The translations under genes and the position numbers were made by a program. 64,000 nucleotides of DNA from Anaerolineaceae bacterium (lineage in GTDB: Bacteria > Chloroflexota > Anaerolineae > Aggregatilineales > Phototrophicaceae), in contig JACKCF010000004.1 in the NCBI GenBank assembly GCA_020634165.1, positions 62,001 through 126,000 of the forward strand, read 5' to 3'. This document shows positions 16,240-25,333 of this stretch, in pieces. The notes under the pieces are model-generated. The model had not been told where the DNA came from. It saw only the letters and a list, made by a program, of their open reading frames with translations, and made no database searches. Numbering within the stretch: the first letter of the stretch is position 1; each line of letters begins with the position of its first letter.

Positions 16240-17244
16240 ATGCGCCCTGTTTGGCGGCGTTTTCTGCGATATTCCATGGGGCTGTTGCTGGCTGTTATTT
16301 TAGCAGCCTGTGAAGCAAGTACGGGCTACGTGGTCCCGACTTCGCTGCCGACAGTGACGCCCACCTTTACACCTTCGCCTTCGCCGACCCCGGGCACCAA
16401 CGCCACGCCAACAGTTGTTCCGACAGAGCGCATCGACCCGGATGCGCCAACAGCGACGCCGCTGCTGGGTGAAGTCAACATCATCGTCGCAACACAGGCA
16501 GCCACGCCGACCCGCTCCCTGAATCCCAATGCTCCGCGCATTGAATTCTTCACGTCCGATCAACTGGTGGTGAATCCGGGCAACGACATCACACTGTACT
16601 GGTCGGTGCTGAATGTGGATCGGGCAGTGATTTATCGGCTGGATGCTGATGGCAACCGCACACAGACCTATAATGTGTTCGCAGATGGTGACCTGACGGT
16701 GCCAACACGTGCTAGTGATCGTGACCAGATCGACTTTATGATTACCGCCAATAATGACGAGGTTGAAGCGATCCACACCGTATTGCTGCGCTGCCCTGTC
16801 GATTGGTTCTTCTCGCCTGCGCCGGATGATTGTGCCACAGGCGCGCCAGAAGAAACGAATATCACCGACCAGCAGATGGAACGAGGACGGCTGCTTTACG
16901 TCGAAAGCCGCGATGTGGTGTATGCCCTGTTCAATGATGGACAGGAACCAACCTGGTTGTCGTTTGAAAATCGCTATGACCCGGATGTTCACCCGGAACG
17001 TGATGAAAACGCCCCACCGGAGTTTATCCAGCCGCTGCGGGAACTAGGCTACGTCTGGCGGACAAATGATGTCGTGCGCAATCGGCTGGGACTGGGCATT
17101 GCGGAAGGCGTCGATTTTGCGGGGTTTGTGCAATCGGCTCCGGTTGGGACCAGCCGCGAGATGCTCTACATCAGCGGCGCAGATGGTACTGTTCTGCAAC
17201 TGCTCCCTGGCAACGATGAGTGGCAAATCATCGCACCACAATAA
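16240..17244 (+). CDS. Lipoprotein with Pro/Thr-rich stalk
   Basis: A 334-residue lipoprotein. The ATG at 16240 follows GAGGTG and opens a signal peptide ending in lipobox LAAC (Cys about residue 24), so the protein would be lipid-anchored outside the membrane. A Pro/Thr/Ser-rich stalk (about 30-90, repeated TPT/TPSPS) is followed by an Ig-like beta domain, 'FTSDQLVVNPGNDITLYWSV', a pattern common in Chloroflexota surface proteins. The C-terminal third contains 'MERGRLLYVESRDVVYALF' and 'PLRELGYVWRTNDVVRNRLG', which I do not recognise. A longer frame from an upstream TTG was rejected because it lacks a ribosome binding site. Confidence 0.8.
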   Translation: MRPVWRRFLRYSMGLLLAVILAACEASTGYVVPTSLPTVTPTFTPSPSPTPGTNATPTVVPTERIDPDAPTATPLLGEVNIIVATQAATPTRSLNPNAPRIEFFTSDQLVVNPGNDITLYWSVLNVDRAVIYRLDADGNRTQTYNVFADGDLTVPTRASDRDQIDFMITANNDEVEAIHTVLLRCPVDWFFSPAPDDCATGAPEETNITDQQMERGRLLYVESRDVVYALFNDGQEPTWLSFENRYDPDVHPERDENAPPEFIQPLRELGYVWRTNDVVRNRLGLGIAEGVDFAGFVQSAPVGTSREMLYISGADGTVLQLLPGNDEWQIIAPQ

Positions 17245-17268
17245 GCGAACGACTCTATAAAATAGACA

Positions 17269-17296
17269 CGGGCGCCCCATGTGGGTCGCCCGTTTT
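17269..17296 (+). terminator. Rho-independent terminator
   Basis: CGGGCG and CGCCCG enclose a 12-base loop followed by TTTT. It lies 24 bases after the lipoprotein gene. Confidence 0.8.
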
Positions 17297-17314
17297 GCTT
17301 TTCTGAAAAGTTAT

Positions 17315-18280
17315 CTACACAGGTGGCTTATACAGTGCGCGCACATCATCTGGTAGTGATTGATACCATTGGATCATATGCGTGACGCCTTCGCGGAAGG
17401 GCGTATTCGGATGATAACCCAAGATGCGCTGGGCCTTATCGATGACAGCAGCCGTCTGCTGCTGGTCGCCGACACGACGCGGCATCTTGATCGTATTAGC
17501 TGGTTTGCCAAGGATATCCTCAACAATAGCAATGGCCGCGCCGGTCTTGATGGATGTGGTGGTGCCAATGTTGAAGATTTCGCCGACGCAAGCATCGTGA
17601 TCGAGGGCGGTAATAAAGGCTTTGACGACATCGCCAACATAGGTAAATGAGCGGCTATGTTCCAGGCTGCTCTCGTACAGCGGGAATGGATTGCCATCAA
17701 CGATACTATGAATCAGGCGCGGGTAAAGCTTGTCGGGACGCTCGCGGGCACCATAGACCGAGAACAGGCGAAACGAAAGCGACGGAAAGCCGGATTCGCG
17801 CTGCTGCGCCATGACCAACTGCTCTGCGGCCAATTTGGTGACGCCGTAATAAGAAATCGGTTCGGCAGCGACATCTTCCGGGCTAGTCGCTTTGCTGCCA
17901 TAGATCGACGAGGTCGCCACATTCACGAAGCGCTTGATAGTTGTAACGCCCCGCAATGCCTGTAACAGGTTAAATGTGGCATCGAGGTTATTGCGGACAT
18001 AGGTCTGATAGCTGACTTTGCTGGAAATGCCCGGTTGAGCCGCACAATGGTAGACAGCTTCCACATCTTTGACGACATCGGCGAGATCATCAGTGGCAAG
18101 ATCGAGCGTGTGCAGTTTGGCACCCTGGGCAATGATCTGGTCAGCATTGTGGCGCTTGATCGCCTGAGCGTAGTAGTCATTGATGTTGTCGATGGCGACG
18201 ACATCATGACCATCACGCAAGAGCGTTTCCGCAAGATGAGACCCGATGAAACCCGCAGCACCTGTAATCAGTATCTTCAT
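17315..18280 (-). CDS. NAD-dependent sugar-nucleotide epimerase/dehydratase
   Basis: A 321-residue extended SDR of the UDP-glucose 4-epimerase/UDP-glucuronate epimerase group. The NAD motif GAAGFIGSHL is at about 8-17, the Ser of the active site lies in VATSSIYGS and the YxxxK pair is in SYYGVTKLAAEQL. The start is set at the ATG at 18280 (MKILITGAAG); the frame could extend five codons to a TTG. It is the last gene of a minus-strand run of envelope genes (glycosyltransferase, sugar transferase, CdsA), with gaps of about 100 bases. It probably supplies an activated sugar for surface polysaccharide. The exact sugar cannot be read from sequence. Confidence 0.9.
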   Translation of the reverse strand: MKILITGAAGFIGSHLAETLLRDGHDVVAIDNINDYYAQAIKRHNADQIIAQGAKLHTLDLATDDLADVVKDVEAVYHCAAQPGISSKVSYQTYVRNNLDATFNLLQALRGVTTIKRFVNVATSSIYGSKATSPEDVAAEPISYYGVTKLAAEQLVMAQQRESGFPSLSFRLFSVYGARERPDKLYPRLIHSIVDGNPFPLYESSLEHSRSFTYVGDVVKAFITALDHDACVGEIFNIGTTTSIKTGAAIAIVEDILGKPANTIKMPRRVGDQQQTAAVIDKAQRILGYHPNTPFREGVTHMIQWYQSLPDDVRALYKPPV

Positions 18281-18377
18281 AAGCGCAAGAATCAACCTTT
18301 GTGCGATTGGACAGTCCGTGAATGAACGTGGCAGACCACTTTATTATGAGGAGAAGTCAGCAAAATCAAGCGTTAAA

Positions 18378-19277
18378 TTACAGCCAGACGAGGCCGTTCA
18401 GTAAGAGATAGCCATAGAATAAGATAGTTACCAGCAGCATAGCGTCGATGCGGTCGAGAACGCCACCATGCCCAGGGAAGGGGTTCAGACCAACAACGCC
18501 GGAATCCTTGACGCCAAAATAGCGCTTGATGGCTGATTCAAACAGATCGCCAGCGATGGCTGTAAAGGGCGCAATCACCAGCAGGATAAACGAGCTAAGG
18601 TTAAAGAGCATGGCCTGTATCAGTACGAGTGAGGCGAAGAATATGCCTGCTATAATGCCGCCAATGGCCCCTTCGACAGTTTTCTTGGGGGAAAGCTGCG
18701 GAGCAAGCGGCGTCTTGCCGAAGGCGCGTCCAGCCAGATAGGCAAAACTGTCTGTTCCCCAGGTAGCGAATAGCAACGTCCACAGCCACTGTAAGCCATC
18801 AGGATGGCTGCTGCGGATAGCGATGAAAAAGCCTGTAGGAAATGCAATATAGAGGATGCCGCCAAGCGTGGTGAATGTACGCAGCAGGCTGCGATTGACA
18901 TCATGGCTACGGAACAATTCCAGAACCAGGCTGGTGATGGTAACAAAAGCTAACGCCAGCATCCACAGTTCACGAATTTGCAGATGAAATGACAGCACAA
19001 CCACAATCGCTGTAACCAGCCCAAGCAATGTGTTACCAGGCAGGCCGCGCTGCTGCTCCATGTGGTAGAACTCGATTGTTCCGATGACCGTGAGGGCCAG
19101 CGCAGTAATCGTCAACCACCAACCACCCGCGAATGTGACAAAAATGACGGCTGGCAGCAATACCAAGCCGGTAATGATGCGAACCGCGAGATTTGAGACA
19201 CTCCGGCGGGGCTTTTCAGCAGGTGGCTGAGACTCGTCGGATGTGTCCTTAAGGTTGCTGTCGGTGACGGTGGTCAT
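18378..19277 (-). CDS. cdsA: Phosphatidate cytidylyltransferase
   Basis: CdsA makes CDP-diacylglycerol from CTP and phosphatidate in the membrane, the entry step to phospholipids. The 299-residue protein has a polar, Pro-containing N-terminal extension (about 1-25) and eight or so hydrophobic segments. The family signature is present near the C terminus: IKRYFGVKD followed by PFPGHGGVLDRIDAM. Length fits the family (about 270-300). In bacteria cdsA often lies beside uppS or dxr; here it sits between sugar-nucleotide genes, with about 90-base gaps on either side, and it probably has its own promoter. Confidence 0.95.
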   Translation of the reverse strand: MTTVTDSNLKDTSDESQPPAEKPRRSVSNLAVRIITGLVLLPAVIFVTFAGGWWLTITALALTVIGTIEFYHMEQQRGLPGNTLLGLVTAIVVVLSFHLQIRELWMLALAFVTITSLVLELFRSHDVNRSLLRTFTTLGGILYIAFPTGFFIAIRSSHPDGLQWLWTLLFATWGTDSFAYLAGRAFGKTPLAPQLSPKKTVEGAIGGIIAGIFFASLVLIQAMLFNLSSFILLVIAPFTAIAGDLFESAIKRYFGVKDSGVVGLNPFPGHGGVLDRIDAMLLVTILFYGYLLLNGLVWL

Positions 19278-19370
19278 GGTTTAGATCATCTTAGGAACAC
19301 AACGAACATGTTTATCCTATCATAGAAATGCACGACACCGCCAATTTTTTGGATCGCAACCTGAGTGTGC

Positions 19371-20819
19371 CTAATAGGCCCCACTACGTAGCAGAACTCG
19401 TGGTATTGTTCGCAGTAAAATCTGAATATCGAGCCTGAGCGACCAGTTTTCTATGTAGTAGATGTCGAGCAGGCACATTTCGTCAAACGGAATTTCACTG
19501 CGGCCACTGACCTGCCAGAGGCCCGTGATACCAGGGATGATGTTCAGGCGGCGTTTGTGCCAGGGTTCGTAAAGCGCGACTTCATCGGGCATCGGTGGAC
19601 GCGGGCCGACCACGCTCATCTCCCCGCGAATCACGTTGAAGAAATTGGGCAGTTCATCCAGGCTCATACGACGCAGCCATTTGCCGACGCGCGTAATACG
19701 CGGATCATCAGCAATCTTGGGATGACGTGGGTCCAGATTGTTGTCTTCGATGATCTGATCGCGCAGTTGGTCAGCATTCGTGACCATCGTGCGGAATTTA
19801 ATCATCATAAATTCACGGCCATTTTCGCCGATTCGGCGCTGCTGGTAGAGAACAGGACCTTCACTGTCCAGGCGTACCGCCAGGGCGGTAATCAGGAACG
19901 TGGGTATCCACAGAATAGCTGTGACCACAACAAAAGCGATGTCCAGGGCACGCTTGAACAAGCGATTAGCCCCGCCAAATTTATCCTGGGTGGTGATGCC
20001 CAACAATGGAATGCCATCGAGCGTCTCTACGTGAACCTGGCGCATATTCAGTTGGAAAATATCAGGGACGAGGCGTATTTCCACGCCCGTCTGGCGGCAG
20101 GTACGCACAATTTCAAGAATGTGATCGTAGTGCTTCCAACGCAGGGTGGCGATCACCATATCAACGCCGTGCGTACGAATCGCACTACGCAAATTGCGCG
20201 TGTTCCCAAGACCAGGCACACGGCCAATATCAACCTCGCCTTTGGTGGGATTGTCGTCAAGATAGCCGATGACCTTATAGCCGAGTTCGCCACGAGCGAG
20301 GATGGCCCGCAGGACCGCCTGCCCTGTGTCGCCCATGCCTACAATCAGCACACGCTGAACGCCGATGCCTTTGCTACGCAGATAAGCCAGCACCCAACGG
20401 CGGATGATGCGTGCAGACGACAGCAGTGCGACCGTGAGAGCTGCCACATAGATGAGCATCAAACGGCTGGTGACGAGCGGTTGGAAAGCATAGAAGGCCG
20501 CCAGCAAAATGATCGCCCCAAAGGCGACGCCATTGCCGATGATGGTCACTTCTTCCAGCCAGCTACGCTCACGGACCGTGCGATACAGGCCGTTATTGCC
20601 ATAGTTCACGTACAAAATACCTGCGAACAGCAGCGCATAAGGGATATAGGGCGCGAACTCTCGCTGGAAGGGATCGAGTACAGGTCGGATGATCTGTAGT
20701 TCGTAGCGGAGGATATAACCGAGTACGAATGCCAAAAAAGCCAAGATGGCGTCCAACACAGGGAACAGCCAACGTGGCTCAACCTTATTTATTTCCGGTA
20801 AGGTCGGTGATGCACTCAT
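19371..20819 (-). CDS. Polyprenyl glycosylphosphotransferase (initiating sugar transferase)
   Basis: A 482-residue enzyme that transfers a sugar-1-phosphate from a UDP-sugar to undecaprenyl phosphate, the first step of exopolysaccharide or capsule repeat-unit assembly. It has four or five N-terminal membrane helices, a central Rossmann-like domain ([14 protein letters not shown] at about 158-171) and a C-terminal bacterial sugar-transferase domain. The catalytic domain shows a membrane helix, '[13 protein letters not shown]', '[20 protein letters not shown]' and '[14 protein letters not shown]', as in WbaP/WcaJ-type proteins. The adjacent glycosyltransferase gene, 21 bases upstream, is in the same operon. 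Confidence 0.95.
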   Translation of the reverse strand: MSASPTLPEINKVEPRWLFPVLDAILAFLAFVLGYILRYELQIIRPVLDPFQREFAPYIPYALLFAGILYVNYGNNGLYRTVRERSWLEEVTIIGNGVAFGAIILLAAFYAFQPLVTSRLMLIYVAALTVALLSSARIIRRWVLAYLRSKGIGVQRVLIVGMGDTGQAVLRAILARGELGYKVIGYLDDNPTKGEVDIGRVPGLGNTRNLRSAIRTHGVDMVIATLRWKHYDHILEIVRTCRQTGVEIRLVPDIFQLNMRQVHVETLDGIPLLGITTQDKFGGANRLFKRALDIAFVVVTAILWIPTFLITALAVRLDSEGPVLYQQRRIGENGREFMMIKFRTMVTNADQLRDQIIEDNNLDPRHPKIADDPRITRVGKWLRRMSLDELPNFFNVIRGEMSVVGPRPPMPDEVALYEPWHKRRLNIIPGITGLWQVSGRSEIPFDEMCLLDIYYIENWSLRLDIQILLRTIPRVLLRSGAY

Positions 20820-20840
20820 AAGACCGCAACAATCACTGGT

Positions 20841-21959
20841 TTACGCCAATGCTCGCTGGTAGCTCTCAATCGTTCGCCTTGCTGTTTCTTCCCAGGTGAA
20901 CTGGGCCGCTTTGCTTAATCCGGCAGTGCTTGCCTGTGAACGCCAGGAAGCATCGCCATACGCCTGTTTGAGGGCGGCTACCCAGGCATCCACTTCGTGC
21001 GGCGGCAGCGTCATTCCGGCCCCTTCTGCGACTTCTGGCAGTGATGACACATTGGACGTGATGACAGGCGTACCGCAAGCCATCGCTTCCAAAACAGGCA
21101 GTCCGAACCCTTCAAAAACCGAAGGGTACAGGAACACTTCGGCGCTATTGTACCAGAGGGCAATATCGTCGGAAGGGATAAAACCAGGCGTCAGAATGCT
21201 GTCCGATAGGCCGTTTTTTCCAATTGCGGCGAAGATAGGCTCATAATCCCAGCCTTTACCACCTGCCAGAACCAGCGGCAAACGCTCATGGGGAGCGAGC
21301 TGCGCATAGGCTTCGATGAGCGTCAGAAGATTCTTACGCGGTTCCAGGGTGCCGACGAAAAGCCAGAAGCGCTCCGGTAGATTGCGTTCGGCTTTGAAGG
21401 CTTCAATTTCTGCCTCAGATAGAGGCCGGAAACGCTCGCGATCATAGCCAAGCGGCGTGACGTCGATTTTGTCAGCAGGCAAACCAAGCAATTCTATGAG
21501 GTCGTTTTTGGTGCTGTGGCTGATGGCGGTGATACGGCGCGCCGCTCGACAACTACGTTCGGTAAAGGCCTGCAAATAAAGCCGACGAGCGGTACTCAGG
21601 CGTTCAGGATAACGCAGGAAGGTCAGGTCGTAGACCGTGACAACCGTTGGGCGCGGGTTGAAGGCCGGTGCGACAAAGGCCATCGCATGATACAGGTCAA
21701 ATTGGCGCAGGATGCTGGGCTGAATCGCCTGCTCCCAGATGATGCGCTTGAGCGGCGAAGTCGTATCAAAAGCTGCGCGCTGCATGGTGATGCCATCGTA
21801 ATGGGCATCTATATGGCTGCTGACCATCGCTGTAAACTGCCAATCCGCAGGGGCCTGAGATGGCAAATACAACAGCAAGTTATGGATCACATTATGGATG
21901 CCAGCGGCGCGATAGGTGCCTTCTGGCGCAAGAAGATGAGCGTTCAGTCCGATATGCAT
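20841..21959 (-). CDS. Glycosyltransferase family 4 (GT-B)
   Basis: A 372-residue retaining GT-B glycosyltransferase. The N-terminal domain has 'GIHNVIHNLLLYLP' and 'VVTVYDLTFLRYPE'; the C-terminal nucleotide-sugar domain starts 'WLFVGTLEPRKNLLTLIEA' and holds the Ex7E motif in FEGFGLPVLEAMACGTPV. This arrangement is typical of mannosyl- and rhamnosyltransferases of polysaccharide assembly. It is first in the run that includes the initiating sugar transferase 21 bases downstream. No signal peptide or membrane segment is present. Donor and acceptor are unknown. Confidence 0.93.
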   Translation of the reverse strand: MHIGLNAHLLAPEGTYRAAGIHNVIHNLLLYLPSQAPADWQFTAMVSSHIDAHYDGITMQRAAFDTTSPLKRIIWEQAIQPSILRQFDLYHAMAFVAPAFNPRPTVVTVYDLTFLRYPERLSTARRLYLQAFTERSCRAARRITAISHSTKNDLIELLGLPADKIDVTPLGYDRERFRPLSEAEIEAFKAERNLPERFWLFVGTLEPRKNLLTLIEAYAQLAPHERLPLVLAGGKGWDYEPIFAAIGKNGLSDSILTPGFIPSDDIALWYNSAEVFLYPSVFEGFGLPVLEAMACGTPVITSNVSSLPEVAEGAGMTLPPHEVDAWVAALKQAYGDASWRSQASTAGLSKAAQFTWEETARRTIESYQRALA

Positions 21960-21996
21960 AAGCGCGGATTATACATGGGGTGTTTTCTGTGACAAT

Positions 21997-22012
21997 GGGC
22001 GGACGCCCTACG
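21997..22012. repeat. Short palindrome followed by TACG
   Basis: GGGCGGACGCCCTACG has GGGCG/CGCCC arms and a 2-base centre, and overlaps the end of the small ORF on the minus strand. It resembles the dispersed palindromes at 2195 and 8343 by its G3C/GC3 arms and C-TAC tail. Confidence 0.5.
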
Positions 22013-22148
22013 TTAGTCTTTGCGCAGCGATTTGATAGAGGGCGGCTATATCGTCCCGACCGTGCTTATTGAGGTTGAACCGCACATCGGTCGTGCCAAA
22101 CCAGACTTGTGGCCGAAAAAGCTCTGGGAAACGGCTAGCCGTATTCAT
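22008..22148 (-). CDS. Small ORF coupled to the FAD oxidoreductase
   Basis: A 46-residue frame starts in an ATGA overlap with the stop of the FAD oxidoreductase (minus-strand ATG at 22148, TGA at 22147-22145). It encodes MNTASRFPELFRPQVWFGTT, continues with basic and helical segments and ends IAAQRLT, stopping inside the G+C palindrome at 21997-22012. The composition looks like a real protein rather than random frame. No family is recognised and it is too short to judge further. It could be a small partner of the oxidoreductase or a chance frame. Confidence 0.5.
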   Translation of the reverse strand: MNTASRFPELFRPQVWFGTTDVRFNLNKHGRDDIAALYQIAAQRLT

Positions 22149-23086
22149 GACCGTAAACGCTCAATCATGGCGTGGGCGGCATCACGCCCCTGCTGAATGC
22201 GTTCGTTGAGGCGATGAACGCCACGCCACATGGGCGGCTCCATGCAGTAGTCACTGCCAATAAGGGCGATCCCTGGTGGTAACTCGGCCCGCATCCGGCG
22301 GACGCGCTCATCGTGAGCATCATCATAAGAAGAGAGCATGTCTGCTTCCGGCCAGTGACCGACATACTGGGCAGCAGGCTCAGCGAGGCTGTATTGGTGC
22401 CGGATCAGGTTGATAAGCGATTGATGTTTGCTTTCCGGGGCAAAGCGCATGCCAAATTGCAGCAGCGTGTAACCTGCTGGCGTTCGCGGGCTGCCATCAA
22501 CGCGGTTGATGAAGGCATAACCCGCATCAGGCGGTGAGACAATTTCAGGCAGATCGCCAGTCGGATAGACGAGATTCACACGATGGATGCTATCGTAGTG
22601 AAAGCGACCAAGCTGTAAAGCAATATCCTGGCGTAGGTTGTAGAGCATACGTTCCGCATAGCGAGCCGGTGCAGCGATGATGATGGTCCTGGCATCGAAC
22701 ATCAGGCCGTTTTCCATGCAGATGGCATAACGTCCGTCGATTTCTCCCAGGCTGCTGACAGCCATACGCATCAGGCGTGGGCCAGAAAGTTGGTCAGCAA
22801 TGGCCTCGACTATAGCCTGGGTACCCTTGTTGAAGATGATTTTATTGCCATCAACATGAGTGATTTCATCAGCGAGGTTGAGTTCAGCCAGCCAATCCTG
22901 TTGGAGGTCATCAAACACCACGAAGGCCCCGCCATCCATGACAAAATCGCCTTCGGTCACACTGTGAATGCTGCCACCAAGGTGGCGCTTGACCTCGATC
23001 AGCGAATAGTTGATCTGGTGTTTTTCCAACTCATAGGCCGCAGCCAGGCCGCTGAGGCCACCGCCGATAATGACTACATCTCGCAT
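22145..23086 (-). CDS. FAD-dependent oxidoreductase (amine oxidase-like)
   Basis: A 313-residue flavoprotein. The N-terminal FAD motif reads VVIIGGGLSGLAAAYELE, followed by the acidic residue of the ribose-binding loop (SLIEVKRHLGG) and a conserved 'GGSIHSV' segment, as in protoporphyrinogen oxidase and amine oxidases. A second motif 'RTIIIAAPARYAERML' and a C-terminal FAD contact region (IALIGSDYCMEPPMWRGVHRL) are visible. It is shorter than HemY-type oxidases (about 450 residues), so parts of the substrate domain are missing or reduced. Substrate unknown. It is followed by the overlapping 46-codon ORF. Confidence 0.85.
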   Translation of the reverse strand: MRDVVIIGGGLSGLAAAYELEKHQINYSLIEVKRHLGGSIHSVTEGDFVMDGGAFVVFDDLQQDWLAELNLADEITHVDGNKIIFNKGTQAIVEAIADQLSGPRLMRMAVSSLGEIDGRYAICMENGLMFDARTIIIAAPARYAERMLYNLRQDIALQLGRFHYDSIHRVNLVYPTGDLPEIVSPPDAGYAFINRVDGSPRTPAGYTLLQFGMRFAPESKHQSLINLIRHQYSLAEPAAQYVGHWPEADMLSSYDDAHDERVRRMRAELPPGIALIGSDYCMEPPMWRGVHRLNERIQQGRDAAHAMIERLRS

Positions 23087-23233
23087 AAAAAGGCTCGCAT
23101 TTCAGTCGAAGCAGAGCTGCCTGTAAACAGAAGGCAGCGTATCAAGAATTGGCCGATTATAGCACACACATCCGCTTGCTGAGGGCAACTTGCTCCAGTA
23201 AAATAGAACATAAGTTCATATCAGGAGGCGGAT

Positions 23234-24064
23234 ATGGTGAACCTGGGTCAGGCACGGAATTTTGTTTACGAACACGGCACTTTATGGGAACGCGCCCTAT
23301 TTTCGTATCTGTTCGATGGTGGCTCATTGGAACGGCTGCATCAATGTTTGCGTGTCTACAAAAATGAGGACAATGGCTTTGGCCATCGCTTTGAACACGA
23401 TTTGAGTTTTCCAGAATCTAATTCGGTAGCACTGGAATATTTACTATCGACTTTGCGGCGCTTTAACGTGCCTGTAGGCGACCTACTTGAGGGCACAGCC
23501 CAATGGTTGGAAAGCTGCATGGCTGAGGATGGCACAATTACACCACCAGATGGCTTAGCTGATTATCCGATTGCTCCCTGGTGGCGCGAATGGGGCGGCC
23601 AACCTGCGCCCGATAGCATTGTTGGCAATCTGGCGCATTTTGGCAAAGCATCATCACCCCTTCTGGATTCGACCCAGAAGTGGGGTTCATCCCATTTGAC
23701 TGAAGACGATATTCAACAGATTGAATGGCTGTTCATGGCCTACCATCCCTATGATTACTACACGGCGATTAAGGATGCACCAGAACACGATGTGCGCCTG
23801 CAAGCGACCTATAATCATCTTGCTGAATTGGCGCAATCAATGCCTATAGAGCAAGCATATTCTTTGTTTGCATTCGTTCCAGGGCCAGATGCACTGCTTG
23901 CAAAGATGATCCCCGATGTGGTGGAAAAAGCGCTCGATCATCTGGAAAAGACGCAGGAGTCTGAGGGACATTGGCGAGATCAGCATGGGTTGGCCCAGTG
24001 GTACCCGATGGTGACGATTGGCAATCTGTATGCGCTCAAGCAGTTTGGTCGTCTCCAGGTTTGA
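23234..24064 (+). CDS. Prenyltransferase/terpenoid-cyclase-like toroid protein
   Basis: A 276-residue soluble protein preceded by a perfect AGGAGG (23223-23228). The sequence is a series of helix pairs with 'ALEYLLSTLRRF', 'AQWLESCMAEDGTI', 'ALDHLEKTQESEGHWRDQHG' and 'VTIGNLYALKQFGR'. The 'LEKTQ..GHW' block is the prenyltransferase/squalene-oxidase repeat type (QxxxGxW), so an alpha/alpha toroid is likely. There is no DxDD or DxD catalytic motif of a cyclase. Related proteins in other bacteria are unassigned. Family assignment is by pattern only. Confidence 0.6.
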   Translation: MVNLGQARNFVYEHGTLWERALFSYLFDGGSLERLHQCLRVYKNEDNGFGHRFEHDLSFPESNSVALEYLLSTLRRFNVPVGDLLEGTAQWLESCMAEDGTITPPDGLADYPIAPWWREWGGQPAPDSIVGNLAHFGKASSPLLDSTQKWGSSHLTEDDIQQIEWLFMAYHPYDYYTAIKDAPEHDVRLQATYNHLAELAQSMPIEQAYSLFAFVPGPDALLAKMIPDVVEKALDHLEKTQESEGHWRDQHGLAQWYPMVTIGNLYALKQFGRLQV

Positions 24065-24135
24065 CCGTGACCATCAGCACAGGTAAGATGAGCGAACTTG
24101 TCTGGCCTCGTCACCGCACCCTTTAGGAGACACCC

Positions 24136-25323
24136 ATGCCCAATGTGGTTGTGCGTCAAATCCATACCGATGAAGAAATTCTGGATGATTTCCTGATTAT
24201 TGGAAATTACGCATTTGGCGCGACCCCGCCAATGGATAGTGAGGAAAAACGGCGCGAATTTTTGCCTTATGCCAAGGAACGGCATATCGTTGTCACGTAT
24301 GAAGATAATCAGCCGCGCGCCGCCGCTGCTGCGATCAATATGACACAGAATATTCGCGGCAAAATTTTCCAGATGGGGGGCATCAGTCCGGTGGCGGCGC
24401 ATCCTCTGGGGCGACGAAAAGGTTATGCTCGACAAGCGCTGATTAAGGTGTTCGGCCTTCTGCGTGAAGAGGGCCATGCCTTCACCGGATTGTATCCCTT
24501 CAGAGAGTCGTTCTATCAGCGATTGGGCTATGTGACGTACCCACGCATTATGAAAATTGATGTCGATGCCGCCAATCTGTCGTCACTGAGTAAACACAAT
24601 ATTGAGGACATCGTCGAGATGATGCCCGTTAGCGAAGGCCAGGAAATTATGCAGTCGTTCCTGGCACGTTTGCAACAAAAAACGCACGGCATGTCGCTGT
24701 TCACAGGCAAAAATGCGGAACGAATTGCAGATCGAAATGAACAATGGCTGGCTGTAGCCCGCTTCAATGGTAATGTCGAAGGCATCATGCTTTATAAGAT
24801 CACGGGGTTTGGTAAGGCACTGGAGACAAACTGGTTTCTGACGCTCACTTCACGAGCACGCTATGCCCTGCTGGCGTATATTGCCCGCCATGTAGACCAG
24901 GTAAAGACGGTAACGATCAGCCTGCGCCATGATGAGAGTCCACAAACGTGGCTAACTGATATGCTGCCACGCAGCAACCCGGATATCTGGCTGACAGCCA
25001 TGGGCCGCGTACTCGATGTGGCGCGCATCGGCGGTATGAATGTTGGGCCAGGGTCGGTAGTGCTAACCATCAACGATGGGCAATGCGCATGGAACAATGG
25101 CACCTGGGCATTCAAGAGTGTTGATGGCAAGCTGGTTGTGGAATCATCAGAAACATCGTCAGATGGCAGTTTGTCTATTCAGGGGCTGACCGCGCTGGTT
25201 AATGGCACCCATGATCCGCATGATTTTGGCTTCAGGGGTTGGGGCAATATTTCATCAGAAGTAGCAGACAAACTGGAGATTATGTTCCCGCAATTAAGTC
25301 CGACTATGTTCTCGGCATACTAA
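24136..25323 (+). CDS. Eis-like GNAT N-acetyltransferase
   Basis: A 395-residue protein with the layout of the Eis family: an N-terminal GNAT domain, a second GNAT-like domain and a C-terminal sterol-carrier-like domain. The acetyl-CoA loop is seen as VAAHPLGRRKGYARQAL (about 90-110), followed by 'GLYPFRESFYQRLGY', a marker of the family. The last third has 'NDGQCAWNNGTW' and 'ALVNGTHDP', the SCP2-like part. Eis proteins acetylate aminoglycosides or peptide and small-molecule amines; the protein ends in Tyr, in keeping with the C-terminal carboxylate acting in catalysis. AGGAG precedes the ATG. priA starts 10 bases downstream. Confidence 0.9.
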   Translation: MPNVVVRQIHTDEEILDDFLIIGNYAFGATPPMDSEEKRREFLPYAKERHIVVTYEDNQPRAAAAAINMTQNIRGKIFQMGGISPVAAHPLGRRKGYARQALIKVFGLLREEGHAFTGLYPFRESFYQRLGYVTYPRIMKIDVDAANLSSLSKHNIEDIVEMMPVSEGQEIMQSFLARLQQKTHGMSLFTGKNAERIADRNEQWLAVARFNGNVEGIMLYKITGFGKALETNWFLTLTSRARYALLAYIARHVDQVKTVTISLRHDESPQTWLTDMLPRSNPDIWLTAMGRVLDVARIGGMNVGPGSVVLTINDGQCAWNNGTWAFKSVDGKLVVESSETSSDGSLSIQGLTALVNGTHDPHDFGFRGWGNISSEVADKLEIMFPQLSPTMFSAY

Positions 25324-25333
25324 GTAAACAGGC

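Noticed and set aside
19557..20699. Open frame (380 codons) on the plus strand over the sugar transferase
   Set aside because: Antisense shadow of a clearly recognised enzyme; composition rich in His, Asp and Arg is typical of a shadow.
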